DNA from: Thermothielavioides terrestris NRRL 8126
Lineage: Eukaryota; Ascomycota; Sordariomycetes; Sordariales; Chaetomiaceae
NCBI RefSeq assembly: GCF_000226115.1
Contig: NC_016458.1
Coordinates: forward strand, 4,312,001-4,376,000
Length of the DNA stretch: 64,000 bases
Direction of reading: 5' to 3'
Shown here: in pieces, positions 34,523 to 48,704 of the stretch
Layout: every line of letters starts with the position of its first letter
Position numbering within the stretch: the stretch's first letter is position 1
Program-made: the position numbers and the translations under genes
The notes under the pieces: generated by a model
Seen by the model: only the letters and a program-made list of their open reading frames with translations
Told to the model about the DNA's origin: nothing
Database searches by the model: none

Positions 34523-35259
34523 TGTTAAACCTACTATAGCAGTAGGCTATGTAAATAGAGTTGGAGAACTGCTATAGTAGTAGTTGTAGCAAGGTGGTTA
34601 CCCCGAGCCACCTACCCTACACCTCCGGCGCAGTGGTGGTTGTCTTCCGAGGGACCTACCCTGCACTGTCTCCCAACCGACCTACCCTGCACCTCTCCCA
34701 CGCGACCTACCCTGCACCTCCTACCTACTTTACACCTACTATGTTTGAACGGCTATATCTAAACCAAACCTTTACTAAAATGGGACTGGCTTATATATAT
34801 CAATAGCTTAGTCAAAGGACTATATATCTATATATATACCATTTAGGGTTATGGTTGGTAAGGTTTTCAAATTTAGGGTTAAAGTAGATGGGGCTGCAGA
34901 GGCAGTGGGACCGGTGATTGGTTAGAGCCAGTTGGCGAGCTCGCGAGCCGATTTTTAGGAAAACCCGGCCAAATGAGTTTTACGGGTGTAGGAAATCCGC
35001 CCTACAGCCCGCTAGCTCGTGCAGAACACTGCACTTAGGCCGGTGGGTATATGAGCGAGAGAGGAGATGCCCACTCAGTAGTGGAATACAAACAACTGTT
35101 CAACGCAACGCAAGCCTATATTAGTCCTTTAACTAGCCCATGCCGCACTGCCACTATAGAAGGCTACAGGCCTATTAGGCCCTGTAAGCCCTTCTAAGTT
35201 CTCCTGCCCAGTTCTAAGCTATAGTGCTACAAAGTTTCTAGAATAACCCAATCTCAACT
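34523..35259 (+). mobile_element. Solo LTR of an unidentified LTR retrotransposon
   Basis: About 737 bp, TGTTAAACC to CTCAAC, the same family as the inverted copy at 48705-49442. Flanked by ACCTAG (34517-34522 and 35261-35266), a possible target duplication. It contains repeats of the motif GACCTACCCTGCACCTC near 34650-34730, TTAGGGTT motifs near 34846-34885, and a TATATGAGCGAGAGAGG promoter-like stretch near 35048. Copia sequence lies on its left and Ty3/gypsy sequence on its right. No coding content is claimed. Confidence 0.7.
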
Positions 35260-36152
35260 TACCTAGTGTTTACCCTAGATTAACTCTAGAGGGCATTGAA
35301 TAACCTATTATTAGGCTAGAAACCTTAGCCTAAGCTATCGATTAAGGTAGATAGTAAATTAGAATAGTAAGTTGAAAAGATTCTTATCTCCCAAATATTT
35401 ATAGAGAAACTCTAGTACTATACTAAATAGATCAGTTAAGGCAAGGATCTTAAATAGTACGATGCTACTAATTTTAAAAATACACTATACCGCCTTTAGG
35501 AATTCTATAAAGTATTCCTTTATATAGCTAGACTACTACAATAACTACCGCAATAGCTAAAGGCTTATAAGGAGGACTACTTTAATAATAAATACCTAGA
35601 TAATAACTTGCTAGTACCTAAAGAACAACGTAATCTAACTCGATCTAAAAAACGTTTTGCATATATATAAACCTACTATAAGGTCGTAGAATGACATTTT
35701 ATCCTAGCTCCCTTGTATACCTACTAGCCTAGATATAGCAACTTGTATAGCCTAGTAAGCTATAGAGTAGATTTCTAAGTCAAATAAAACTCAATTATAT
35801 AAACTTTGTAAAAAATAAGCTTTACACCTATATAACTTTCTAAGTTGGTGGATTTGTAGGATTTAAGTCGACTCTTAGATTAGGAAGGAGAGGTTGACTT
35901 GTCGATAAGGAAAAACGCGCTAATAAGGCGAACCACGTCTTACCATACAACGTATAGACTTTGTAGCCCCATTGTAAACTGCAGCTCCACTGCAAATTGT
36001 TTATACACACTACCTAAGGTATTTGAGCACGGTTTTCTATCTATATATTGATAGTTTTTCTCTCTCTCTCCTTAGACTTGAAGTCTTCGTCAATCGAGGA
36101 CCAATTTAGCTATGAGCTATCTAGCACTTCTTTTGCCTTGCTATAACATTAC
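35260..36152 (+). mobile_element. 3' end of a RIP-degraded Ty3/gypsy chromovirus plus partial LTR
   Basis: Matches 49448-50488 of the full gypsy element: the chromodomain-encoding end of pol (about 35280-35650), then LTR sequence (about 35820-36152) lacking its first ~70 bp and the polypurine tract. AT-biased with many RIP-type differences. Fragment only. Confidence 0.75.
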
Positions 36153-37616
36153 TTGCTCTAAGATCTCTAAGACAAAGCAAAGGTAAATATCAAAGTTGCT
36201 ACAACTACTCTAGTTAGTAAGTTAGTTCGATAATAGATTAAAGCGTAAAATAAAGTAGAAATAAGGCTATAGCAAGGGATAGAGCCGTCTCTAGCCCTAC
36301 TCTATAACCTTTTCGTCTTTAGATAGTACTATATCGCTAGTAGGCGAATGCTCGACACCTTTGTTAAACGACAAAAGCACCTCTATAATTGGCTATCTAT
36401 TGGACCTACTAAGGGTCTAGGGAGGGAGATTAGTATATTTACAAAGAGTATAGGCAAGGTTCCTAATAAAAGAAGATAAATAGCGCTAGGGATATAAGAT
36501 AAAGAGAACTAAAGCAATGTCGTACCTAATAGGAGCTATACTATAGCTACTTTATAGAGAGGAGCTAGACTATAGTAAACTTAAAACGTAGTCGACAAGA
36601 TAGTTATTAATAATAATGACTATTATAATAGTGTCGACTAAATAGTATATATCGCGTTAATAGGCTTCTTCGTTGCTTATTAAACAATAAGTTAGGCGAG
36701 CAACTAGCTAGGTAGAACAGTCTAGGGAGGAGGTAAGTGGATTATAAGGGACTAAAGCTCTATAGCAGCTAAGTGTAGTAGAGGAGGCGACTAAGGTCTA
36801 GGAGACAATGTAAGTTAGAGTTTGCTTAGTAGTAAACAAAGGGGGTAGTGCTAGCTAAGCAAAGATACAATATATCTATATATTATTAAAAGTAGTTTAG
36901 AAAGACTATATCAACTTTTAGAATTTACATTTAAAGACTATATAGTAAATAGACTATAAGCTCGTCTTCTTCTAGGCTAGAGTCTTAATAGCCTAGCTTA
37001 TATTATATACTTTAAGGATTTTCTTTAGACTAGACTAAAGGCAAAGATTTATTACCTATAATATAAAGTCTTACTTATATATAGTATAGGCCCTCTAACA
37101 TTCTCTATAGGATTTATTATAATTAGAAGTATATTTGAGCTTAGTATTACTAAAAAGGTAGGCGATATACTATATATAGAACTCTCCTTTGTTGGAGAGC
37201 AGTTCGTTTTCTTTGTCGTTAGAGTCTCCTTCGATAATAAATTTATTAATCAATAGCTTATTATTCTTCTAGCAATTATTTTAGTTTTATAACATTGTAA
37301 CTAATAAACGACTTAGGTCTATAATAGAGTTATCTTAGAGATACTTATATTATAGTCTTTATTATTATTGCTACTAGAATAGTAGTTTACACTACTACCT
37401 CTAAGAATAGTAGTAACGACTAATATTTCAATATTTCTATATATCAATATAGTAAATAAGTTTTAAAACTATATCGTTATTGAAAGGGAGGGATAAAAAG
37501 ACTTTTATAGAAGCTAAGATAAAAACAAGTAATATATCTAAAGATATAGGTAGATATAAAATAGAAGCATAAAAGAAAGAAAATGTATATAAAATAGAAT
37601 AGGGAAGACGATATTA
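36153..37616. other. AT-rich repeat-like DNA, unassigned
   Basis: 1.46 kb of RIP-like AT-rich sequence between the gypsy fragment and the truncated copia 5' LTR. Translations give no family I can name; it could be remains of another retroelement. A plus-strand copia 5' LTR should begin here but its first ~85 bp are missing. Confidence 0.5.
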
Positions 37617-37803
37617 GTATATGTCGCGTGCTAGTGCATACGTGACTCCACTTGCCAGGCTCCCTACGCTTAGGGGGCATATATTAGCTCTGCCTAGATA
37701 TGTATATAGACCTTGGTACTCCTCCTACCCTGTATAAGAAGAGCAACTCCCTAAATATATATGTCTCTACATCCTATATAGCCCTACCTCGCTGCTCTCC
37801 TTA
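37617..37803 (+). repeat. Truncated 5' LTR of the plus-strand copia element
   Basis: Matches the last ~187 bp of the 272-bp LTR at 53003-53274. It ends CTGCTCTCCTTA, the expected CTCA end changed to TTA by a C-to-T change. The sequence after it starts a leader with AACCTAGTTCGCG, a likely primer-binding region. Confidence 0.75.
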
Positions 37804-37980
37804 GTTATAAACCTAGTTCGCGTATAACACTTATAATAGCGGTGTAGCCTAGTCGAGGCTATCCTTCTTCTTTTCTTCTACAACTACTTTAAGTCTTCTT
37901 GATTATTAATAACTCTTATAAGTTTATATTACCTTTATTGTTTAGTTTAAACAACGTAGCACTTCTTAGTTTACTTTAAG

Positions 37981-40900
37981 ATGCCTCTTAAAACTAAGAA
38001 AACTGTTACTATTGCCGTTGTAGCGCTTCTAGCCCTTAATAGCCCTAAACTAGCTAAGATAGATCTTTGCTATTCGCTAAGAGGCTAACAACTTATAGGT
38101 TTAGTATATTATTGACCTAGACACCGAGCTTGCTATAGAAGCTAAGATACTTGGCCTTCCTATATAGCCTACCTAGGGTACTGCCTATTAAGCGATCTAG
38201 GATCACTATCTTTAGATATAGTATACTACGCTATAAACCTAGAAGGTAGCTGATCTTAATACCCGTAGCTAGGAGCCTTAGTCAACTGAGCCTACTAAGG
38301 AGAAGATCCACTACAAGTTCCTCAAGCTATATAAGACATTCTTAAAATCTATTATCGACACTACAATGTTCTATATAGTCAATAAGCTCTATACGATAAT
38401 CAACGTATCTATTAGTGACCGCTACGCCTATACTATATATAATATTATAGAGGCTAAGAACATCACTAGTACCTATAGGTTTATCTAGACGCTATATAAG
38501 ATTATTGTACTCTCCAATAGCGCTACCTTTACTACGTTTACTAAAAAGTATATAGCTATACTTGCTAGAGGTAGCTAGAGCGGTATAAGCCTAGGACTTA
38601 GATTCTTAAGTATATTTTAGTCCTCTACTATACAAAGGCAGCTAATATTGCTATAGTCACCGATACAATAGTAGTCACTACATTCCTCAAGACTATATAG
38701 AAGCGCCTAGATCCTAAGTGGGTAACCTATATATTAAAGGACATTAGCGTAGCTAAGAAGCTTAGTAGAAAAGGACTAACTCTCCTTAACTTAGCTCTCT
38801 TACTTAAAGCAATCCTCTAGGCTAAAGCGGTAGTCTATCCGAAGCCTAGAACCTACCCTATGCTTCTAGGAGTATAGAACAATTAGAAGAGTGGTTAAAA
38901 GCGTAAGAAAAACCGTAATTGCCTATATATACTAAAGACTTATCGCTATTAGTAGCTTCCCTTAGAGTGTTGGCAACTTTGGTATACTCTAATAGAGGAA
39001 TTCCTAAATAGTGTAACGCTTCTAAGCGATATAGTAAACGAAGTACGTTAACAATTTGCTAAAGAGCGTTAGAACGACCTTTAGATAGAGCTTTAAAAGC
39101 TTGATTAAAAGATCTAAAACATATTGTTAAACGCTAAGGCTATTAGTTCTAATAGTAGTATAGGTCTCTTATTTCTAAGAGCGCTCTAGGTATATATTGT
39201 CATCGATCTAACAATTGTAAATAAGCTCAAAGAAGCGTATAGTATATTTATCTCTCTCGAGTTTAGCTTATATCTGCTTAGCAAGTATATTCTATTTAAC
39301 AACTGTAGAGCAGTTAATCTTATTAATGATAAGGCTCTCCTTATCTCTAGTATATTTATTAAGATAAGCGGTAAAACTATTGAGGCTAGCACTATATCCT
39401 TCTCTATCTCTGGCTATAGCAAATGGATTATTAAGAACGTTTTAAACAACGTATATAGCTTGAATACTAAGGACCTTGTTATAGACAACGTTGCTATTGT
39501 AGAAGGCTTTTATATTAATATTGTCTCTAAGAGACACCTCTAAACGTAGAGCGCTTAGTACTATAGTCTAGATTATATACTACGTTAAGGAACATTGGAA
39601 AAGAGTATTATACTTAGGCAACTAGTTAAGAAGTTCAATTTAACCTTCTTATAATACAACGCTCTTTCCTTCTACTCTAATGCTTTTAGAGCGCTCTTTA
39701 GAAGCTTTGATAGACTTATAACTATAAATGCTATAGTTGTAAAGAACTTTAGGAGGGGCAGGCCCTCGAAGGACCTACTCCTAGAAAGAGAAGACCTAGC
39801 TACTCTCTAGTATATTAGAACTAGTTATCTGAGTTTAGAGGCACTAGAACATTTCGTTTTAAACGCTAGAGGTATATAGATTCGTAAGCCTTATAAGCTA
39901 GAATATAAGATATATATATAGGTATATGTAAAATAGGTTATTTCGCGCTACGCACTATCGAGGCTGTTACTACGCCTATTTTAGAGGGTCTCTTAGGACC
40001 TGTTCGATTTTCTAAGAGCACTTAACAGCTCGAACTGGCTACTAGTTTTTAAAGACGAGTATAGTAGGAAGCTTTTCGCAACTTCTCTTATATATAAAAT
40101 ATACAACAGTGTATACAATAAGCTTATTCGCTTTAAACGCTAGGTGAAATGCCAATTTAGGTTGCCTATTTGCAAGATTAGGTAGGATAGCAACACTAGT
40201 GTTATCAATATCAAAGGATACACTATATATAGGCTCTAGGCGTAGAAGTAGGGTATCGATTTAGAGATTACACCTTTGGATACTAAGGAGCCTAATGGCA
40301 GTTCCAAATATATAGGTAAGGAACTTATTACCAAGAGCATCGCAATGCTTATAGGCGCTAGACTTCCTTAGAACCTATAGCTAGAATCGACGGTTATAGC
40401 TACGTACTTATATAGCATTAGCCTAAGTTATACTTATAACTATTGCTCGTCGAACGAGGTACTCAACTCTTAGTTTAAGCATTGGTTCTACTAGTATTAG
40501 CCTAGTCTAGCATATATACTAACTACTAATTTACGCCTAAACTAGGGCGGCATTTATATATATAGCTACTGAATATACTTACTAACAAAGGAGTATAAAA
40601 AGGGGATTGAGAAGCGTACTAGGAAGGTTAAACCTAGAGCTATATTAGGTATCTTATTGGATATAGGGCGTCTAACATTTACTATATTTAGGTACTGAAA
40701 CTTAGGAAAGTTATTACAACGTATAATATAACTTTTAATAAACGTACATTCTATTAGGAGAGCAAAAAGCAGCTTAATACTTAATTAGTAGTAGTCGCTA
40801 AAAAGGTTGTTAAGCTTATTGAACTTTCTATAGAGCCTTAGGATACTAAGACAATGCTATTTAGAGTTATAGATACCTATAAAGACTCTATAACAGTTCC

Positions 40901-42429
40901 TAGCTCTCTAGGATATCTAGGGGGTATAGCTAAATAGGAACTAGAAAGGTAGGCTCCTCTCTACTCTCTATCCTATCTAAGGGGTACGAAAGTACTTGAG
41001 TATCGTAGCTAGAGTTTAGGTAAGGAGTCTACTAGTGGTCTTTATACTCTAGAACCAACTTTAGAACTACGTTAGAAACGTCTAGACGTATCTAGAGAAA
41101 GCGGCCCCCCTACTAATTATAGTACTAACAATGATAGTAGAATAGTAGGAACTGTATTATTAGAGGCCTCTAATACAGTTATTGGAGACGCTAATAGTAG
41201 CGTCGCTAATAATATAGCTAGGAGTACTAGCTAAGGCAGTATAATAGCAAGTGCTACTATAGTCGATACTCCTAGTAGTAATAAGGAGGTCGACTACCCT
41301 AGCGATTAGCTAGAGGCTCTAGACAACTAGGAAGACGCTTTAAACTATAGTTCTTAGCCTAATTTTAGAATATCTATAGCCTAGCTAATAAGAGAAAAGC
41401 GCAAGTATATACGTAAGACTTATAGACTATCTATTTATTAGTTAAGATAGATCTATAGATAGTCTCCTAGCAGTAGTATAGGTGGAAATAGCGGTCTAGT
41501 GTACTTTGTAGCCCCTATATACTATAAAGAGGGCATTAACGTACTAGATTAGTATATATAGCATTCGTTTAGCTACACATTTTTAGATAACCCTATAAAT
41601 GCTCTATAGAAGGGCAACAATATCTAGTACTATATACTATATATAGTTTCTATAGTAGTAGTCTACTAATATTGTAATGAATATTCTAGGGCAATGCTAA
41701 GTAGGCTTAGAGTACATTTCAACGACCTTACTAAACTTCCTAAGCGCTAGAAGGATCTTATCAACTACTCTCAAGGGCATAAGTTTATAAAAGTGGCTAA
41801 GGAAAAGATTCGTAATCTCATTAATAGAAAGATATAGTGTAAAATATAGTATAAGACCTTTAAGGGGAGACCACTGCCTCTAAAGTAGGTTTTCGTCTAT
41901 AAGTTCGATTAGAATAGCAACCTCGAGAAGTATAAGTTACGTATATATGTATATAGGGATCTTTAGGAGCTTACTACTTTGTAAAGCACTTATATAGCTA
42001 TACTCGTAGCGCACTTATTCTGTATAATAATGGCTATTGCTATATAATTTAATCTTGAGGTCAAGTAGTTGAACGTAGTATAGGCGTTCTTAAACGCCGA
42101 CCTACCTAAGAGTGTTGTCTACAAGATGCCTAAGGGGTTTGAAGAGCCTAGATTTCTTACAGAACTGTAGAGAGCTCTATACAGCTTATAAGAGTCTCTG
42201 TTGCTCTAGTACTAAGAGTTCTCTAGTGTACTTCGGAAGCTTGGCTTTATAGCTTTGTCTAAGGAACTATGCTTATTCTTTAACTGCCAATAGCATATAC
42301 TTGTGCTATTCTATATAGATGACTATCTAGTCTTCTACTACAGAGACTATATAGAAGAGGCTTAGAAGATTATTAATACTCTGAAAGCGAAGTACAAAGT
42401 ATATAAGAAGGGGGATATAGCTTAGTTTC
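37981..42429 (+). pseudogene. Copia gag-protease-integrase-RT remains (5' part)
   Basis: Starts at ATG 37981 (MPLKTKKTVTIAVVALLA) as gag. Around 39290-39560 a retroviral-type protease and pre-integrase segment is readable (ILFNNC...ISGYSKWIIKNVLNNVYSL). 39800-40700 carries integrase-like blocks with VFKDEYSRKLFA, like the D-x-Y-S-R motif of copia integrases. RT begins about 41870 (VFVYKFD, NLEKYKLR) and reaches FYIDDYLVF near 42312-42340. Many in-frame TAG/TAA codons. Interrupted at 42430 by a gypsy LTR. Confidence 0.75.
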
Positions 42430-42815
42430 TGTGACGGCACAGCACGCTAACCACCGTTATATAACTTGCGCACAGACCTATCACGTGATCACACACTTAC
42501 GTAACCTCTTAAGTTGGTGGATTTGCAAGATTCGACTCGACTTCTAGATTAGGAAGGAGGAGTTGACTTGCCAATAAGGAAAAACGCGCTAATAAGGCGA
42601 ACTACGTCTTGCCCTACAACGTATAGACTCTGTAGCCCCACTGCAAATTGTAGCCCCACTGCAAATTGTCTATATATACTACCTAAGGTATTTAAGCACT
42701 GTTTTCCACCTATATATTAATAGTTTCCCCTTCTCTCCTTAGATTTAAAGTCTTTGTTAATTAAGGACCAATTTAGCTATAAGTCATCTAGCACTTGTTT
42801 TACCTTACTATAACA
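42430..42815 (+). repeat. 5' LTR of the gypsy chromovirus
   Basis: 386 bp, TGTGACGGCAC to ACTATAACA; matches 50103-50488 with mainly transition differences. Contains a twice-repeated GTAGCCCCACTGCAAATT-type unit (about 42628-42667). Confidence 0.85.
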
Positions 42816-44068
42816 TTACTTTAAGTCTTACTACTATAGGCCTACGAAGGCGATACAATATCCAATATAGCCTTTCCCAATAGGACTAGTTTAGTTGGCT
42901 AGGGAACCTGAATCTCTAATAGAACCTTCGACTTGCTAACAGTGTAGTACAATAGGTTAGCTAGGAACCAATTGGCACTAAGGACAAACCGTTAAGTATA
43001 CAATAGATTATTAATAGCGAAGCAACCTCCAATCGACTAGCAGTAAGCAATACGATCACTTTGTTAAGGCGATTCAACTATATTAATCAACAAAAGAAGT
43101 CCTAAAAGAGGCACAATTCTATAATAGCTTGTAAAATAGAAAATGTAGGTTATACTCCTAGGCCCGCTAAATAAGGCTAGAACACTTAGAAGATTAATTT
43201 AATAGACCTCTATAAGTTTAACGTAGGAGGTAACAGAGGTACCTAAATTCGATCGAAGATTAGCGATTTAACTCTGTTTAGCTCTTAAACTTATATAACT
43301 ACTAACTTAATTAAGGAACACAAGCTTATAAACCTTGTTCCTAAGTTTTTTAATTGAATTAGCTAAATTAAGTATTTAGCTAAAGAATAGAAAGCAGATT
43401 TAATTAAGCGTTATATAAGACTTAAGAACAAGTATATCGCTATTACTTATTTCCTTTAGGATAATAAACCGATTGCTTCTAAGGAAGTCCAACTGTTGAG
43501 TATCAAATAGATCAATTAGTTATAAGGCGACGATCTTATTAAGATGATCTAATCGATCATTGTATAGCGTAATATAGCAATTAGGTAAGCTATAGCCCTA
43601 CGAGTTACCTATAATGTACTAGCCAATTCGATAGCAGTGCTACTTATAAGAGTTTAGTAGTTTAAGTAGAAATAAGGCAATATCCCCGACCCTAAAGAAC
43701 TTTCTGCTTTATATGCCTAAGTCGAGGTACTCTTATATAATAAGATAGTACTTAAAGACGAGAGGACGGAGCTCTTTAAGAAGATTGCTAATATAGTTGA
43801 TCTATAGGGCTAAACCGTACCCTTGACCTAAACTAAACCAATGTAAATCAAGTTATATTTAGAGTTATATAACCTTAATCATCTAATTCCAACGACTAAA
43901 AAGACTCTTAAACCTATAGCCTATATAAAAACTACAAAGATTACTAACTCTAAGAAGTTTATCGATAGCAAAGACTTAAAGTATTTAGTATAGAAAGTAG
44001 CTATACTTTAGAAGATCAAAGGGAACTATAAATTATTCTTAACAGAGGATATAAAATTTAGGTATACA

Positions 44069-44314
44069 ATGTCCTTTATTAGTAGCGAAGCAATAGAGGC
44101 TCTTATACCCTATTTAGGAGAAGGTGTAGCAGAACCGATTACTAATCTTAATAAGTTTTTCAACTTCCTAGACAGATTCTATACTAATCCTACCAAGCTC
44201 TACTATATAAAGAACGATTTTATAGCCCTAAAGATAGGATCTACGTTCTACTATAAGTTCTTTACTAAATTTGTCTACCTTACTACTAAGTCTAAGAAAC
44301 CTAAGAATAAGTAG
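44069..44314 (+). pseudogene. Gag capsid fragment of the gypsy element
   Basis: An 81-codon frame that escaped stops. It resembles the retrotransposon gag capsid domain (FLDRFYTNPTKLYYIKNDF, LKIGSTFYYKFFTKFVYL). A degenerate zinc knuckle follows near 44625-44670 (KCFYY...). Confidence 0.6.
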
Positions 44315-45959
44315 AAGGAGGAGTTCTATACCTAACTCTCTTAGAGCCTCTATTTTTAAATAGTAAGAGATCTAGTTGATCTAGGTATTAGCTTCGACGA
44401 CTTTATTTGCCTTAGTTACTAGTTCTTTCTACTCTAGGAGATAGCTAAAAAGGATCAGAAGGACAGAAAGTCCAATTCACTAGGATCTAGACAACTAAGC
44501 AGAGGACTAGGTCCTATAAAGAAGAAAGAAAAGACCCTTTAGCCGGATAGCTCTAGTAGAGGCAAGGCCAAATCGAGATCTCTAGGGCTCTTTTAGAAGG
44601 AGCGTAATACCCTAAAAGAGGAGGGCAAGTGCTTCTATTACTAGGAGACTAGCTATATAAAGGTGTAATACCTAAAACGTATTACAACTATAATTAAAAA
44701 AATAGAGGTAGACCTAGAAAAAATAATGAACTTAGCTAAAGAAAATAAGACTAAGACTATCGACTTAGGAAACTAAGAGCCTTAGAGAAAGTAGACTCTA
44801 GCTTAGGGCTAGATATTAGGTTAGCGGTTACCTAAGTAGACCTTTAGTAGCTTATAGGCGGTTAGAGTCTCTCTTTCCCTTATATATTAGCTGTTAATAG
44901 AACTAGTATTACTATTACTATATTCATTAACTCTAGAGTAAACGGATATACCTTCTTTAATTGAACTTACTAAAGTAAATCGCTAAGAAACTTAGTATTA
45001 AAGGAATACTACTTAAGACTCTAATCTCTATAAAGGACTTCTAGGGCTAGTCTATAGACCTTATCGACTTAATCCTAAGATTCGACCTCTAGATTAATAA
45101 AAGAATATAGAGGGACACTCTATTCCTAGCCCTTAATATAGGAAAGGAGTATTAGCTATTATTAGGCTAATAGTAGCTCATTTACTATTATATTCTACTA
45201 GATGCCTATTGATATCGATTGATCTAGTCTAAAGATAAACTATATAATCTAGAATAGAATTATATCCTTGAGATTCCTTACAACTCCTTCGTTTCTAAGG
45301 CCCTAAACCCTAAACACTAGAAGGATACTAAGTAGAGAGACTAAGCGATAGAGTACTAAGATCAACGTTAGAAGGCTTAACGGTAGCTACGAATACTAAA
45401 GCGTAGAGAAACACTCTCTAAACCTTCATTTAACGAATTCTACTAATTGGTATAACCTACTAAAGATCTAAGAATATTTTAATTAGTATAACCTAAGGTA
45501 GACCTAGGATTATACTAATTAATATAGTTCGAAGTCTCTAGAATATATACTAATAGGAGTAATCTTATCGAACCCCCTAAGAAGCCCCCTTAGAAGGTAT
45601 CGTCTAGAGGTGTATAGGACGATAGCCTCTAGAAGATAGACTAGGCACTGAAGGGCAAGAAATTTATTTCCCTAAAAACCTATACTCGATCTATAATATC
45701 TAAAGAAGAAAAGGAATAGACCGCCTCCTAGGTAGAAGAGGGCAAGCAACTATAGATTCTAAAAGACCTAATCAAGGTCGTAGTTATCTCTACTATAGCC
45801 TTTGACAAAATGTTCCTTAAGGGAAACCAATAGGAGAGTTCTACACTAGGATTCATTACGATTGTCTAGATCAACTAAGCTATTGAGGCTAGGAAGACTA
45901 GTAAACTCCTCGACAACGAGGACGAAGAGGTCTAAAGCTAAGTCGAGGAAGCGATTGCG

Positions 45960-48700
45960 GAGTACCCTTACTTTGCTAAATTTGTCGACGTATTCTCGAA
46001 AAAGGAATCCAACGAGATGCTACCAAGGTACGAATACAACTATAAGATTGAACTTACTAGACCGCTACCCTAGCGAGTAAGCCCCCTATACTCCTATACC
46101 CTCGACTAGCTAGAGACTATAAAAAAGTACCTAGTTAAAAACCTATAGAAGGGTTTTATCGAGCTAAATACCATCTTATATAGCTCCTCTATACTCTTCG
46201 CTATTAAAGAAGATAGGACCTAGAGATTTTACATCGACTATCGAGCTTTAAATAAGGTTACTATTAAAGACTACTACCTATTACCCTATATTAATGAAAC
46301 CCTATAACAATTAGGAAACACTAAAATCTTTACTAAGATCAACATCTAGTACACCTTCTACCGAATTCGACTTGCCTTTGGAAGCGAAGACCTAACGACC
46401 TTCTAAACCTACTATAGTCAATTCTACTATAAGGTTTTGCCGTTTAGCCTATATAATAGGCTTACTACCTTCTAGTGATTTGTCAATTCCTAGTTCTTCG
46501 AGTACCTCGACGTATTTATAACCGCTTATATCGATAACCTAATTATCTACTTTTAGAACAAGGAAAAACATTGTAAATATATATAGCTTATCTTCTAAAA
46601 ACTATATAAAGCAAGTCTCTAAATAAACATTAAGAAATACGAATTCTATACTACTAAAACTAAGTTCCTTAGGTTCATTGTCAATATTAAAGGCGTTTAA
46701 GTAGACCTAAAGAAAATCGAGACAGTAGTTTCTTAGAACCGACCTACTACTATACAAGGAGTATAACCCTTCTTTAGATTCTACAACTTTTATTGCCAAT
46801 TTATCTATAAATATAGAAGGATTATATACTTTCTATAGCGTTTAATCGTCAAAGGAAAACTATTTAAGTAGACTAAAGAGTATAAAGAAGCCTTCTAAGA
46901 ACTTAAGAAGCGAATAACCAACACTCTACTCTTTAAATACTACGACTCTACTAGAGAGAACTAAATCAAAGTCGACGTATCTAGCGGAGTCGTAGCTAGA
47001 GTTTTCTAGTAGAAGTACAATGATAGTTGGTACTCTATTATATTCTTCTTAAAAACGATGTCTAGACTAGAAAGCAATTACCCTATCTACGATAAGGAGC
47101 TCCTTACTATTGTATATACCGTTAAAGAATAGTACCTAATGTTACTTAGCCTCTAGTAGTAGTTCGATATCTTATCTAACTACTATATATTGCAATACTT
47201 TATATAGAAGAGGCTACTCAATATACAATAAGCTAGATAGGCCAAGCTCCTCTCCGCCCTAGATTTTCAAATCGTCTACCGACCTAGAAGGCAGAACGCC
47301 ATTGCCAATGCCCTATCCTATAAAGCTGAAGAACTTGCTACCTAGAAGGAAGTCTAAGAAGCTTACTATACTTAGATAGTCCTCCCTAAGAGCAAGCTAG
47401 ACCTATAGATCCTAGAGGAACTGGAGTTGCCGCCTAAGGAGCCTACTAAGTGCGACTTACAGTATATAATCTATTAAATCGAAGCTGACGAATCTGAGCT
47501 ATCCCGCCTACGGCGACTCGAAGGATACGAACTAGTAGATACTATTCTTAAAGTGAACTAGGAGAGCGAAGCCCTAGAGAGTTTCTAGGAACTTGCCTAC
47601 TAGAATAATACTAACTAGACCCTAAGCGACAATGGCCTTCTACTAAAAGGAGATAGGCTAACAGTTCTCCTAGATAGTTACCTATGAACCTACCTATTAG
47701 CTAAGATCTATAACTAGATCTCTATAGCCTACCTAGGTAGGAACAAGATACAAAAGTTAGTCTAGAGACAATACTTCTAGCTAGGGTAAATAGAAGATAT
47801 CAATAGGTTCGTCTAGAATTGCTAGACCTACCAACGTTCTTATATACTTTGCGATAAGCTACTAGGCCTCCTTAAGCCCTTAGAAGTCCCTATAAAACCT
47901 TGGTAGCACATTACTATAGACTTCTATACAATGCTCTAGGACAAGTTGGGCTACGACTAAGTCTTTATTGTAGTAGACCGCTTAGGGAAGTGTAGCTACT
48001 CGCTCCCCTACTATAAGACTACTACTGCTAAAGAGATAGCGTAACTCTACTACTAGCACATTTAACGTACTTATAGAGCCCTAGAATCGATTACTTTGGA
48101 CTAAGGACCTTAGTTTATCTTAGTATTCTAAGACAAGTTCTATAAGATCCTTGGAATTAACCTATATCTCTCTTCCTTAGAATACCCTTAGACGGATAGA
48201 TAGACTAAAATTATAAATCAATACCTCGACTAGCGTCTACGCCCCTTCGTTAACTATTTCTAAGACAATTAGTTAAAATTACTGCCTACTATAGATTTTA
48301 CTTAAGCTATTTTACTCTACTTGTCTATAGGCTTCGCCTTATTCGAGGTTAAGATTAGTATACTCCCCTAGATGACCTACGATTGGTAGAAGCGTATCTA
48401 AGAGTTTAGTAGCGCTAAAGACAAGCTTAATTACACTAAAGCCTAAGAGATACTCTCTAAAATCAATTCTACTATCCAATTTGCTAGGGAAAGTATATAG
48501 AAAGCCTAAGAAGCTTAAAAGTGGCAAGCAGATAAGCATTAGCGGCTAGAAGAATTTAAAGTTGGTTAAGAGGTCTATATTACAAAGGGCTGCTAGTAGA
48601 TAAACTAACTAAGCGACAAGCTCGACTACCTAGTCGCTAGACCTTTTCTGATTATCGCTAAGAAGGGTTATTTCTATAAGCTGAAGCTACTTAAGACTTA
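45960..48700 (+). pseudogene. Gypsy RT-RNase H-integrase remains
   Basis: RT at 46080-46720 shows KKYLVKNL, FAIKEDRT, FYIDYRALNKVTIKDYYLLP and YIDNLIIYF (the YxDD box with the second Asp changed to Asn, a G-to-A change). RNase H lies at 46970-47340 (IKVDVSSGVVA, NYPIYDKELLTIVYTVKE). The integrase zinc-binding and core regions lie at 47690-48400 (LLKPLEVPIKPW, ITIDFYTMLQDKLGYD, VFIVVDRLGK), and the end at 48560-48690 is YKLKLLKT. About every 15-25 codons a TAG/TAA stands where Trp, Gln or Arg is expected. Confidence 0.8.
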
Positions 48701-48704
48701 GAAG

